Of a stretch of 64,000 nt of DNA, positions 48,054 through 55,964 are shown in pieces (position 1 is the first letter of the stretch; every line of letters begins with the position of its first letter). The notes under the pieces are model-generated. The model saw nothing but the letters and a program-made list of their open reading frames with translations, did no database searches and was not told where the DNA came from. The DNA is from Halorussus salinisoli (GTDB lineage: Archaea > Halobacteriota > Halobacteria > Halobacteriales > Haladaptataceae): contig SZNP01000007.1 of assembly GCA_005239435.1 (NCBI GenBank), positions 186,001 through 250,000 on the forward strand. The letters run 5' to 3'. The position numbers and the translations under genes were made by a program.

Positions 48054-49709
48054 ATGGGAGACTACGACCGGCGGAAATTCCTTCGGCTCGGGAGCGTAGT
48101 GGTCGCGGGCGGGCTCGCGGGCTGTTTCGGCCAGCGAGGCGGCGAGGACGAAACGACCGCAGAACCCACGACGACCGAGGGGGAAACCACCACGGTTGGA
48201 CCTTCCCGGCAGGCCTACACCTTCCAGGACGCGACGTGGGACACCTACTGGTACTCGCTGTACAACATGAGTACGAACATCTCGATGAGCGGTAACGGCG
48301 TCCAGTTCCCGCACAACGAGGAACAACAGGAGGCCTTCGACCAGCGCGTCCCGGCGATGCTGGAAAACGCGGACGTGAACGAGTCACCCGTGAAGAACCC
48401 GAACCTCAACATGGCCGCGTTCACGAAGGGCGACCCCAGTTTCACGGAGGAACCGGTGCTCGATGCGGGCGACGGGCGGCCGGACGCCTCGACGCTGAAG
48501 TGGGACGTGGAAAAGTCTTCGAAGACGGTTAGCCCGTCGTCGCTGGCGTGGACCCACCTCAAGGGCGTGACGTGGGCGAAGAACTTCGAGGACCACTTCG
48601 ACCTCCTGCCGGACGCCATGGCACCGAAGTTCCGCTCACAGGTGCTGACGACGCTCGCTCAGATCGGCATCAACGCCGCGCTCCTCGTGGGCGGTCCCGA
48701 AGAGAACGGCGCGCTCACCAAGGGCGAGTCGCTAGAACTGGTCTCGGGGTTCAATCCGGTCGAGGGCGAACTCGTGGACGAGAAATCTCGCCCGCATCAC
48801 CACGCCGCGATGCTGTGGTTCCTCTCGGACCTGAACAGCCTCGCGCAGAACGAGTGGTACGGCTACGTCAACCCTGAACCCCTGATTCCCACCGAGAAGA
48901 TTCAGGAGTTGACCGACGGGATGGGCGAGACCACGATGGACCTGTTCGCGCCCGCCGACATCGTCGAGATGGAGAGTACCCGCTCGCTGGGCGAGATGCT
49001 CGGTGCTGTCGGCTGGTTCGGCACCCACGCCGGGTCGTCGGACCTCGAATCGCGGGACGCCGACTACGCCAACGAACTCGCCAGCGAGGTGGAAGCCCAC
49101 GTAACGAGCAGCGGCGAGGTGGAGAACGGCGTGGAAAATCAGGCCGCCACGCAGGGGTCCGTCGGACAGGGACTCCTGTGGGCCTCCCAGATAGAGGGAG
49201 TCGACCACACCGACCTCGCGACGACCGTGCTGGAGTACATGCTCGACGAACTCTGGAATCAGGAGGCCGGGATGTTCGCGTCCGGTGCGGACGCAACGAC
49301 CTACAACGTCACGGCCCGAGACGCCGGTGACATCACTGGCGGAGTGAACGCCGCCGACGCGGTACTGGGGATGAACGAGGTGCAGGAGACGTTCGCCATC
49401 TGCTTCAATCAGGCGTTCAACCGCGGTCGGTTACAGCGCGCCGAGCGACCGCAGTCTCGTGACGACGACTCGGAGTACCCGCTTCCGCTCCCGACCGATG
49501 CTGGCGGAGAGTACGGGCAGGCAGCGGTCTACAACACCGAGGTCCAGTACGATACCGACGCCGACGAGTGGAGCGTCACCGACCGAACGTTCGACTGCGA
49601 ACAGGCGCTCTACCTCGCCAATCAGGACATCTGGATGAGCCAGTGGGGTGGCGAGTTCTTCGAGGGCCGAGGGGTTCCCGGGAAGAACGACACCCCCGCG
49701 TCGTCGTAG
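48054..49709 (+). CDS. Tat-exported lipoprotein of unknown function (551 aa)
   Basis: YDRRKFLRLGSVVVAGGLAGC is a Tat signal with lipobox Cys (~residue 24). A Thr/Glu linker (TTAEPTTTEGETTTVG) follows, then a ~490-residue mostly helical domain with MLWFLSDLNSLAQNEW, SVGQGLLWASQIEGVDHTDLATTVLEYMLDELWNQEAGMF and DAVLGMNEVQETFAICFNQAFN. The repeated helical pairs recall alpha/alpha-barrel proteins, but no catalytic pattern is identifiable. The start is ATG 48054; the long upstream frame belongs to the shadow of the BNR gene. No family name can be given. Confidence 0.7.
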   Translation: MGDYDRRKFLRLGSVVVAGGLAGCFGQRGGEDETTAEPTTTEGETTTVGPSRQAYTFQDATWDTYWYSLYNMSTNISMSGNGVQFPHNEEQQEAFDQRVPAMLENADVNESPVKNPNLNMAAFTKGDPSFTEEPVLDAGDGRPDASTLKWDVEKSSKTVSPSSLAWTHLKGVTWAKNFEDHFDLLPDAMAPKFRSQVLTTLAQIGINAALLVGGPEENGALTKGESLELVSGFNPVEGELVDEKSRPHHHAAMLWFLSDLNSLAQNEWYGYVNPEPLIPTEKIQELTDGMGETTMDLFAPADIVEMESTRSLGEMLGAVGWFGTHAGSSDLESRDADYANELASEVEAHVTSSGEVENGVENQAATQGSVGQGLLWASQIEGVDHTDLATTVLEYMLDELWNQEAGMFASGADATTYNVTARDAGDITGGVNAADAVLGMNEVQETFAICFNQAFNRGRLQRAERPQSRDDDSEYPLPLPTDAGGEYGQAAVYNTEVQYDTDADEWSVTDRTFDCEQALYLANQDIWMSQWGGEFFEGRGVPGKNDTPASS

Positions 49710-49961
49710 CCTACCGACCGCGGTTCACCTGCGCTAATCGCCGACTGCAGTCCGCCTGCACAAATCACCGACGGCAGTCCACGATGCCGGTCGCGGTCGG
49801 CCGAGCGCCAGTAGCCGAGCAGCCACGAGAGCACCAAAGACATCTATAGATGATTTAGAAGCTTATATACGTGTGTTTAAACAATATTTTAGTTTCTTTG
49901 ATATTCCTATGGTCATCCAGGACGGAAGACCGATTACGAGCGAGTTACGGCGAGAGACGGG

Positions 49962-50795
49962 TCACAGCGTCACTTCATCTCCGATTTCGGCGATTTCCAG
50001 TCGCTCGGGGTAGTCGAAGCTTCGCGCGTGGTCGTGGAGCGCGGTCGGGTCGGCGGTCAGGCCCTTCCACATGTCCCAGTGGCTCGGCAGGAACCGGTCG
50101 AACTGGAGGTCGCTGGCCGCCTCGACGGCCTGATTTTCGTCGTTGTACCACCGAGTGCGCTCGGGTTCGCGGGTCTCTTTGTCCGGAATCCGGCCGACGC
50201 TTCCGAACGCCAGCACCCCGAGGTCCACGTCGTACTCCTCGCCGAGTCGCTCGAACTCGTCGCTGGGCTTGGTGTCGCCGCCGTGGAAGAAGGTTCGGCC
50301 GTCGTACTCCACGACGTAGCTGACCGGGTGAGTCGCGTCGGGGTCGTGGGCCGGTTCGACGTGGACCGTGAACGCGCCGACCTCGAAGGTGTCGCCTTCT
50401 TCGATTTCTTCCAGTTGGTCGTCGCGGACGTCCCACTCGTCGGTCCAGTTCTCGTCGTCGCGCGCGACCGCGACGCTGTCGTCGGGCGCGTAGAAGGTCG
50501 CTCCGGTCGATTCGAGAATCGGGGCCTGACTCGGGCCGTGAACGTGGTCGGTGTGTTCGTGGGTCGCCAGTATCGCGTCGGCCTCGTCCACGTCGGTAGG
50601 GTCGAAGGGCACCGGTACCATCCGAACCGTCCGCGGCGGGTCGCCGGTCCCGAGGTACGGGTCGACGAAGATGGTGGTGTCCTCGGCTTTCAGGACGAAG
50701 CCGTTACAGCCGAGATACCAGACTGCGATGCCCTCGGGGTCGGCGGCTTCGACCGCGCGCGGGAGCCAGTCTCCCCAATCGCTGTGAATCGTCAT
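49962..50795 (-). CDS. Metallo-beta-lactamase fold hydrolase (UlaG-like)
   Basis: 277 residues from ATG 50795. The HxHxDH metal motif is THEHTDHVHG. Further ligands fit HVEPAHDPDATHPVS and FFHGGDTKPSDE (Asp), and SHWDMW provides the C-terminal His. The start VWYLGCNGFVLKAEDTTIFVDPYLGTG is typical of UlaG/YcfX-like (L-ascorbate-6-phosphate lactonase-like) proteins. Hydrolysis of a lactone or phosphodiester is possible, and the substrate is not predictable. No signal peptide. Confidence 0.85.
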   Translation of the reverse strand: MTIHSDWGDWLPRAVEAADPEGIAVWYLGCNGFVLKAEDTTIFVDPYLGTGDPPRTVRMVPVPFDPTDVDEADAILATHEHTDHVHGPSQAPILESTGATFYAPDDSVAVARDDENWTDEWDVRDDQLEEIEEGDTFEVGAFTVHVEPAHDPDATHPVSYVVEYDGRTFFHGGDTKPSDEFERLGEEYDVDLGVLAFGSVGRIPDKETREPERTRWYNDENQAVEAASDLQFDRFLPSHWDMWKGLTADPTALHDHARSFDYPERLEIAEIGDEVTL

Positions 50796-50844
50796 GTGGC
50801 TCACTCGGCCGAGAAAAGAGGTAAGTGTTGTTCTTCGCGGCGGC

Positions 50845-52329
50845 TCAGAAGTCGCGCAGACGGACGTGGTCGTCGTCGATCTCCGCGATGCGGTCCAGAT
50901 CGACCGCGTAGGCGTCGTCGTCGTGGCCTTCCCACCCGAGCCGAGTCTTGACGCGCTCGGCGATGCCGGGGTTCGGGTCCACGTAGAGTTGGTCGGCGCT
51001 CTCGTCTACTTCTGTGACGACGCCGATTTTATCGCCGGTGTCGTCCAACACGTCCTTGCCCACGTCGTCGTCGTCCAGCACGATGGATCCGTGCTCGGCC
51101 ATCATCTCGTCTTCGCCCACCGTCTCGTCCGAGGTTGTAGTTGGCTCCTCGCCCATCGTGGTTCCGCTCTCGGCGGCGGTCGTCTCGTCGGTGGTCGCGG
51201 TCGTCTGGGTCTCCGCGCCGGTCGTGACTCCCGCAGCGGCGGTCTCGTCGCGGTCTATCCGGACGCCCTCGACGTCGAGACGCTCGCCTTCGACGCCTTC
51301 CTCGGTGGCGTCGGAGCCGATGAGCATGCTCTCGACCAGGATGGACTCGACGGTCTCACTGCTGACGAGTTCCTCGTCGGTGAACTCGAAGGTGAGTCGC
51401 TTGCGGTCCACGATTTCGTCCTCGACGATGCGGCGCTCGTAGAGGTGTGTCTCGATGACGCCCTCGTCGGTGAACTCGCTCTCGACGTGTCCGCCCTCGA
51501 CGACGTTCTCGGTGACGACCTCCCCACCGAGGATGTCGCTTTGGAGGATGTTTCGCTGGACGCCTTCGAGGTCGACGCGACTCTCCAACGTGTCGGACTC
51601 GACGGTCTCGGTCTCCTCTACGTCGTGGTCCACGACACGACTCTCGACCGTCTTGCGCTCGATGATCTCGCGGGTCACGTCGCGGGTCTCGGCCACGTCG
51701 ACCGTGATGACCTCGTGGTCGGTCACTTCGATCTCTTGCTGGTCTTCCTCCCACCCGACGCTCTCGCTGTCCTCCACGATGGCGATTCCTCGCTCCTCCT
51801 CGCCGAGGTGGACGTCCACGATTTCGCGCCGGACGAGTTCGGTGTCGATAACCTCGTCGCGGACGATTTCGCTATCGACGACCTCGCTCTCGATGGTTTC
51901 GGTCTCTTGAACCGTCTTCTCGATGACCTTGGTCTCGGTGATTTCGGTCTCGACGGTCTCGCCCTCCATCAGGGCCTGTTCGACCTCTTCGTCTTCGAGC
52001 GTGGCGCGCTCGATGGCCTCGGTTCGGTCCACGAGTTCGAACTGGCTTCCGCCTTCCTTCGGTCGGTCGGCGTGGCGGGCCAGCGCGAGTTCGTTCTCGT
52101 CGAGGTGCTGGTGGAACTCGTCCCACGAGGTCTCCTCGACGTTCTCGGTCGATTCGTCGTCGGGGTGGTGAATGTGTGGTTCGCGCTCGCCAGCCTCGGT
52201 TGTCCGGAACGCGGGCTTGGATCCGCTGTCTTCGACCCACGTCCGAATCGTCTCGCGGTCGGTCGTGACGTTGGTCGCGTCGTCTCGTGCTCTGGTCTCG
52301 TCCGTCTCAGTTCGTTTTTCGTCTACCAT
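50845..52329 (-). CDS. Repetitive beta-strand protein with C-terminal PRC-barrel (DUF2382/YsnF-like)
   Basis: 494 residues. Residues ~1-100 form a small domain (KPAFRTTEAGEREPHIHHPDDES). Residues ~110-345 consist of alternating hydrophobic and charged residues in short repeats, for example ETEITETKVIEKTVQETETI and ESEVVDSEIVRDEVIDTELV, predicted as many edge-to-edge beta strands. After a Thr/Glu-rich linker comes a PRC-barrel-like domain (DDTGDKIGVVTEVDESADQLYVDPNPGIAERV...AYAVDLDRIAEIDDDHVRLRDF). The combination recalls bacterial YsnF-type stress proteins, where a PRC-barrel and DUF2382 are joined, here in reverse order. Function unproven. Confidence 0.7.
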   Translation of the reverse strand: MVDEKRTETDETRARDDATNVTTDRETIRTWVEDSGSKPAFRTTEAGEREPHIHHPDDESTENVEETSWDEFHQHLDENELALARHADRPKEGGSQFELVDRTEAIERATLEDEEVEQALMEGETVETEITETKVIEKTVQETETIESEVVDSEIVRDEVIDTELVRREIVDVHLGEEERGIAIVEDSESVGWEEDQQEIEVTDHEVITVDVAETRDVTREIIERKTVESRVVDHDVEETETVESDTLESRVDLEGVQRNILQSDILGGEVVTENVVEGGHVESEFTDEGVIETHLYERRIVEDEIVDRKRLTFEFTDEELVSSETVESILVESMLIGSDATEEGVEGERLDVEGVRIDRDETAAAGVTTGAETQTTATTDETTAAESGTTMGEEPTTTSDETVGEDEMMAEHGSIVLDDDDVGKDVLDDTGDKIGVVTEVDESADQLYVDPNPGIAERVKTRLGWEGHDDDAYAVDLDRIAEIDDDHVRLRDF

Positions 52330-52415
52330 AGTTCCCCTCTATGACATAGGTGGGTCTGGGTAGACTTAGGCCTCCTTGCCAGATATCGGAGAAGAATCAG
52401 AAACGACGGGGTTCG

Positions 52416-52817
52416 TCAGTCCTCGCAGCAACCGCTCGCTTGGTCGCCGAAGTCCACGGCCAGCGGCTCAGAGATGGCCTTGTTGACGGTCTCCATCTTC
52501 TCTTCGAGTGCCTCTTGGGCCTGGAGGTACTCCTCCATCACCGGCATGGAGTGAAGTTCCTGCTGGGCCTCTCGGACCTTCTGGACGTCCTCCTTGGTTG
52601 CTTCGCCGGTCTGGCGTGCGAGCATGAACTCCTGGCGCATCTGCTCGAACTCCTGGACCTTCTCTTGGGCCTCGTCGTTCTGCTCGACGGCTTCCTTGGT
52701 CTCCTCGAACCGCTGGTACTCGGGCGTCTGAGCGATTGCCTCGCCGAGTTGCCCCGCGAGTTCTTCGACGTGGGTGAGTTCGGTCGCCTCGCCGTCGGCC
52801 TCGGTTTCGATGCTCAT
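52416..52817 (-). CDS. YlbF/YmcA-family helical protein
   Basis: 133 residues, almost all helix: HVEELAGQLGEAIAQTPEYQRFEETKEAVEQNDEAQEKVQEFEQMRQEFMLARQTGEATKEDVQKVREAQQELHSMPVMEEYLQAQEALEEKMETVNKAISEPL. This is the two-hairpin pattern of the YlbF/YmcA family, whose Bacillus members act in a complex affecting RNA processing and development. The archaeal role is unknown. The C terminus ends with GCCED, a Cys pair that might bind metal. It lies 86 bp upstream of the PRC-barrel gene on the same strand. Confidence 0.85.
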   Translation of the reverse strand: MSIETEADGEATELTHVEELAGQLGEAIAQTPEYQRFEETKEAVEQNDEAQEKVQEFEQMRQEFMLARQTGEATKEDVQKVREAQQELHSMPVMEEYLQAQEALEEKMETVNKAISEPLAVDFGDQASGCCED

Positions 52818-52971
52818 GTGTGGCTGGATTGGGACTGTGGCGTTTTAGACCTGCCGGATATTCACCGCGAAAGCGACGACGTGGAGTTACCGCGAAGAGG
52901 ACGATTACGGGCGAGAACGCGACCGCGAGAGAACATCGTTCTTAAACGTCTTCGTCGACAATCCACTCTCA

Positions 52972-54021
52972 ATGAGCCAAGAACAGGACTTCTCCGAGGG
53001 AGACCTCCGAAACACCGGCATGTCCCTGAAACACGACCGGGAGTGGGACTACGAACTCGACCGCATCGTGGAAGCGGTCGAGGAGCGCGACGCCACCAAG
53101 GTCGGGCTTCAGTTCCCCGAGGGACTGAAGCGCAGAGGGCCGAGAGTAGCCGACGACATCCGCGAACTCGTCCCCGACGACGTGACCGTGATGCTGTCGG
53201 GCCAGCCCTGCTACGGGGCCTGTGACCTCGACACCTTCCTGATGAAGCGGACCGACGTGTTCGTCCACTTCGGCCACTCGCCGATGAAGAACACGGACAA
53301 GGTCATCTACGTCCCGCTGTTCTCGAACGTGGACGTGTTCCCCATCATGGAGGAGTCGCTCGACGAACTCGCCGACCCCGAGGACGACCCGAACGTCGGA
53401 CTCGTCACGACCGCCCAGCACATGAACCGCTTCGAGGAGATGAAGTCGTGGCTGGACGAGCGCGGCTACGAGGTTCACACCCGGCGCGGCGACGACCGAC
53501 TCACCCACGAGGGACAGGTCCTCGGCTGTAACTACGCCAGCGCCGACATCGACGCCGACCAGGTCCTCTACGTCGGCGGCGGGAAGTTCCACCCGCTGGG
53601 CCTCGCCATGGAGCATCCCGACAAGAACGTCGTCATCGCCGACCCCGTGAACAACGTCGTCACGGTCGCCGACACCGAACAGTTCCTGAAACAGCGCTAC
53701 GCCTCGGTCCACAAGGCGATGGACGCCGAGAAGTGGGGCGTCATCTTCTGCACCAAAATCGGGCAGGGACGCTGGGAGCAGGCCGAGGCGATTCTGGACG
53801 ACAACGACGACGCCTACCTCATCACGATGGACGAAGTGACGCCCGACCGACTCCGGAACTTCGACATGGACGCCTTCGTCAACACCGGATGCCCGCGCAT
53901 CACGACAGACGACGGCCCGCAGTTCCACAAGCCGATGCTGACCCCCGGCGAGTACGAGATTGCCGTGGGGAACAAACCTCTCGACGAACTCTCGTTCGAC
54001 ACTTTCCACGGCACGTGGTGA
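52972..54021 (+). CDS. dph2: Diphthamide biosynthesis enzyme Dph2 (Dph1/Dph2 family)
   Basis: 349 residues, the archaeal Dph2 length. Three Cys that hold the non-classical radical-SAM [4Fe-4S] cluster lie in GQPCYGACD, LGCNYA and NTGCPRI. FVHFGHSP and YVGGGKFHPLGL are further family motifs. The enzyme cleaves SAM and transfers the 3-amino-3-carboxypropyl group to the target His of elongation factor 2, the first step of diphthamide synthesis. The start is ATG 52972 with CTTAAAC about 27 nt upstream as TATA-like element. Confidence 0.93.
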   Translation: MSQEQDFSEGDLRNTGMSLKHDREWDYELDRIVEAVEERDATKVGLQFPEGLKRRGPRVADDIRELVPDDVTVMLSGQPCYGACDLDTFLMKRTDVFVHFGHSPMKNTDKVIYVPLFSNVDVFPIMEESLDELADPEDDPNVGLVTTAQHMNRFEEMKSWLDERGYEVHTRRGDDRLTHEGQVLGCNYASADIDADQVLYVGGGKFHPLGLAMEHPDKNVVIADPVNNVVTVADTEQFLKQRYASVHKAMDAEKWGVIFCTKIGQGRWEQAEAILDDNDDAYLITMDEVTPDRLRNFDMDAFVNTGCPRITTDDGPQFHKPMLTPGEYEIAVGNKPLDELSFDTFHGTW

Positions 54022-54300
54022 GGTAGACCCCCGTCGCTCTTTTCGCCGACTCAGAAGGCCGACGCAGAGCCGACGAACCTCGTGAGACCGGCCGTCGCGT
54101 CCGGCCCTCGGTGGAACGTTCGCCTGCCGACGCGATTCTGCGCACTTCGTCGCTGGCTGTCGGTGGAGCGCACTTTCCTTCCCTTCCCTAACGTGAGAAA
54201 TTAAATCTGGAGATGTCGAATTTGGAGAGAATTCCTCGGCGTCTCGTGGCCGATTTCCCCCCCCAGATATTACTCACAAGCATTTACCTAACCTTTTTGT

Positions 54301-54729
54301 ATGAGTAACGGGTATGTGCTGGTAACGATGAGCGCCACCCGTTCCGCCGACGTCCGAACCGCTATCGAACGCTGTCGCGTCGAAGACGCTACGCCGGTCA
54401 GTCTCGACGCCGACGCGATACCCTCGACCGCCCGCGACGACCTCCGAGAACTCAAGCGCGAACTCGACGCCGACGATTTCGTAGCCGCCCGCGTGGTCGT
54501 GAACGCCTGCTTCGGCGAGAACTGCTCGTTCGCCACGCAGGACGAGGCCGACCGCGTGCGCGAGTACGTGCGGGCCGCCTCCTTCCTCGGCGCGAGCACC
54601 GTCACCGTCGAGTTCGACAGCGTGGCCGACGAGTCGAAGGTCCGACCCGCGCTGGCCGCGGTCGCAGAGCGCGCCCGACGCGAGGGCGTCAGCCTCGACG
54701 TGGCCGGACCCATCACGCTCGAAAACTGA
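54301..54729 (+). CDS. Small cytoplasmic protein of unknown function (142 aa)
   Basis: ATG 54301. Alpha/beta composition: YVLVTMSATRSADVRTAIERC, then RVVVNACFGENCSFATQDEADRVREYVRAASFLGASTVTVEFDSVADESKVRPALAAVAERARREGVSLDVAGPITL. The ACFGENC motif gives two Cys four residues apart. It looks like a single compact domain and a natural protein, but I do not recognise the family. It is an isolated gene. A C8 homopolymer lies in the upstream region (54257-54264). Confidence 0.65.
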   Translation: MSNGYVLVTMSATRSADVRTAIERCRVEDATPVSLDADAIPSTARDDLRELKRELDADDFVAARVVVNACFGENCSFATQDEADRVREYVRAASFLGASTVTVEFDSVADESKVRPALAAVAERARREGVSLDVAGPITLEN

Positions 54730-55091
54730 CGACGAAGGCTCTCGGACGTATCCTTCTCTCTCAGAGCCGTATTTTCACCCGGTAAATAAACGTATACATT
54801 TCCCACGTCCGGTCGTATCGAACCGCGACCGGACCGCGATGGTAGGCCGACCAGACCGCAGATTCCGCCTTCCCGACCAATCCACCGACGACCGCTTTCC
54901 CGGCCAATCCACTGTGGTGAGACCGAAAGGGGCCGCGCTCAGGCGACCGCAAGCGCGCGAGGACTTTCTACCCGTTTTTCACCACGACTGTCACGGTAGC
55001 TCCGAGTCGAGCGTCACGACAGCTCTGAATCGAGCAATTACTCTGCATCCGAATCCAAACGTTCTCCTTCTCGAACCACCTCCCCTCACGC
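54730..55091. other. Intergenic stretch, no supported gene
   Basis: Frames here are Arg/Pro-rich shadows. The motif GACCGAAAGGGGCCGCGC near 54924 resembles GGACTGAAAGGGGCC found at 5855 and, inverted, near 61740. No hairpin or tRNA-like structure was found. Confidence 0.4.
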
Positions 55092-55769
55092 ATGGACAAG
55101 GCCGCGCTGGAGCGCCGTCTCTCGCGGGTCGAAGGCTTCCAGGACCCGCGAGTCGAGTTCGAACAGTATCCGACGCCCGCGGACCTCGCGGCCCATCTCG
55201 TCCACCTCGCCGACGTGCAGGGCGACCTCGCCGGGAAGACGGTCTTGGACTTGGGCACCGGAACCGGGATGCTCGCGCTGGGTGCGGCGTGTCGAAGTCC
55301 CGCGCGCGTCCTCGCGCTCGACCGCGACCCCGCGGCGGTCGCACAGGCCCGCGAGAACGAGCGCCGGGTCGCAGACGCGGGTACGCCCGCGTCCGCGACC
55401 GAGGTCGCGTGGATTCTGGCGGACGCGACTCGCGCGCCACTCTGCCCGTCGGAGTGCGGTCGCTCGTCGCCCGGGGCGACGAGCGACCTGCCGGAGGTCA
55501 CGGTCCTGATGAATCCGCCCTTCGGCGCGCAGGCGGGCAACGAACACGCGGACCGGGCGTTTCTGACGACCGCGAGCGAGATCGGGTCGGTCTCCTACTC
55601 GATTCACAACAGCGGAAGTCGGGAGTTCGTGGAAGCCTTCGCCGACGACGAGGGCGGCGACGTGACCCACGCGTTTCGGGCGGAACTGGCGCTTCCCCGG
55701 CAGTTCGCCCACCAGACCAGCGACCGGGAGGTTATCGAGGCCGAGGTCTTCCGGGTTCGGTGGGAGTAA
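55092..55769 (+). CDS. METTL5-like N6-adenine methyltransferase
   Basis: 225 residues. SAM-binding motif I is TVLDLGTGTGMLALGAA and the catalytic NPPF motif is TVLMNPPFGAQAGNEHADRAFL. QYPTPADLAAHLVHL upstream matches METTL5-type enzymes, which methylate an adenine of small-subunit rRNA in eukaryotes; archaeal homologues are thought to act on structured RNA. The C-terminal half (YSIHNSGSREFVEAFADD) is typical of this group. Neighbouring dph2 also acts on the translation machinery, but the two genes are not an operon. Confidence 0.85.
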   Translation: MDKAALERRLSRVEGFQDPRVEFEQYPTPADLAAHLVHLADVQGDLAGKTVLDLGTGTGMLALGAACRSPARVLALDRDPAAVAQARENERRVADAGTPASATEVAWILADATRAPLCPSECGRSSPGATSDLPEVTVLMNPPFGAQAGNEHADRAFLTTASEIGSVSYSIHNSGSREFVEAFADDEGGDVTHAFRAELALPRQFAHQTSDREVIEAEVFRVRWE

Positions 55770-55805
55770 CGGAGTGTTTTCCTACCGGGATTCGTGTCGG
55801 CGAGT

Positions 55806-55952
55806 ATGAGCGACCACCTCGAAACCAGAGTACGGCTCGTCGGTGCTGGCATCCAAACGTCGCTGTTCGGTCTCGCCGTCGTGGAGTTCGACAGCGTCGG
55901 CTTCGCCCTCGTCTTCTTCGGGGCCGCGATAACCCTCGGCGGAGTCATCTGA
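55806..55952 (+). CDS. Small membrane protein of 48 aa
   Basis: ATG 55806 to TGA 55950-55952. Sequence MSDHLETRVRLVGAGIQTSLFG, then FALVFFGAAITLGGVI. One or two short hydrophobic segments with a charged amphipathic start. It begins 36 bp after the METTL5-like gene on the same strand, so cotranscription is possible. Codon usage is normal. It converges on the rhomboid gene (12-bp gap). Function unknown. Confidence 0.55.
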   Translation: MSDHLETRVRLVGAGIQTSLFGLAVVEFDSVGFALVFFGAAITLGGVI

Positions 55953-55964
55953 CACCGGCCTCGG

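Noticed and set aside
54257..54264. Run of eight C upstream of the 54301 gene as a phase-variation tract
   Set aside because: It lies outside any coding frame and ~37 bp before the start codon, and there is no sign that it affects a promoter element.
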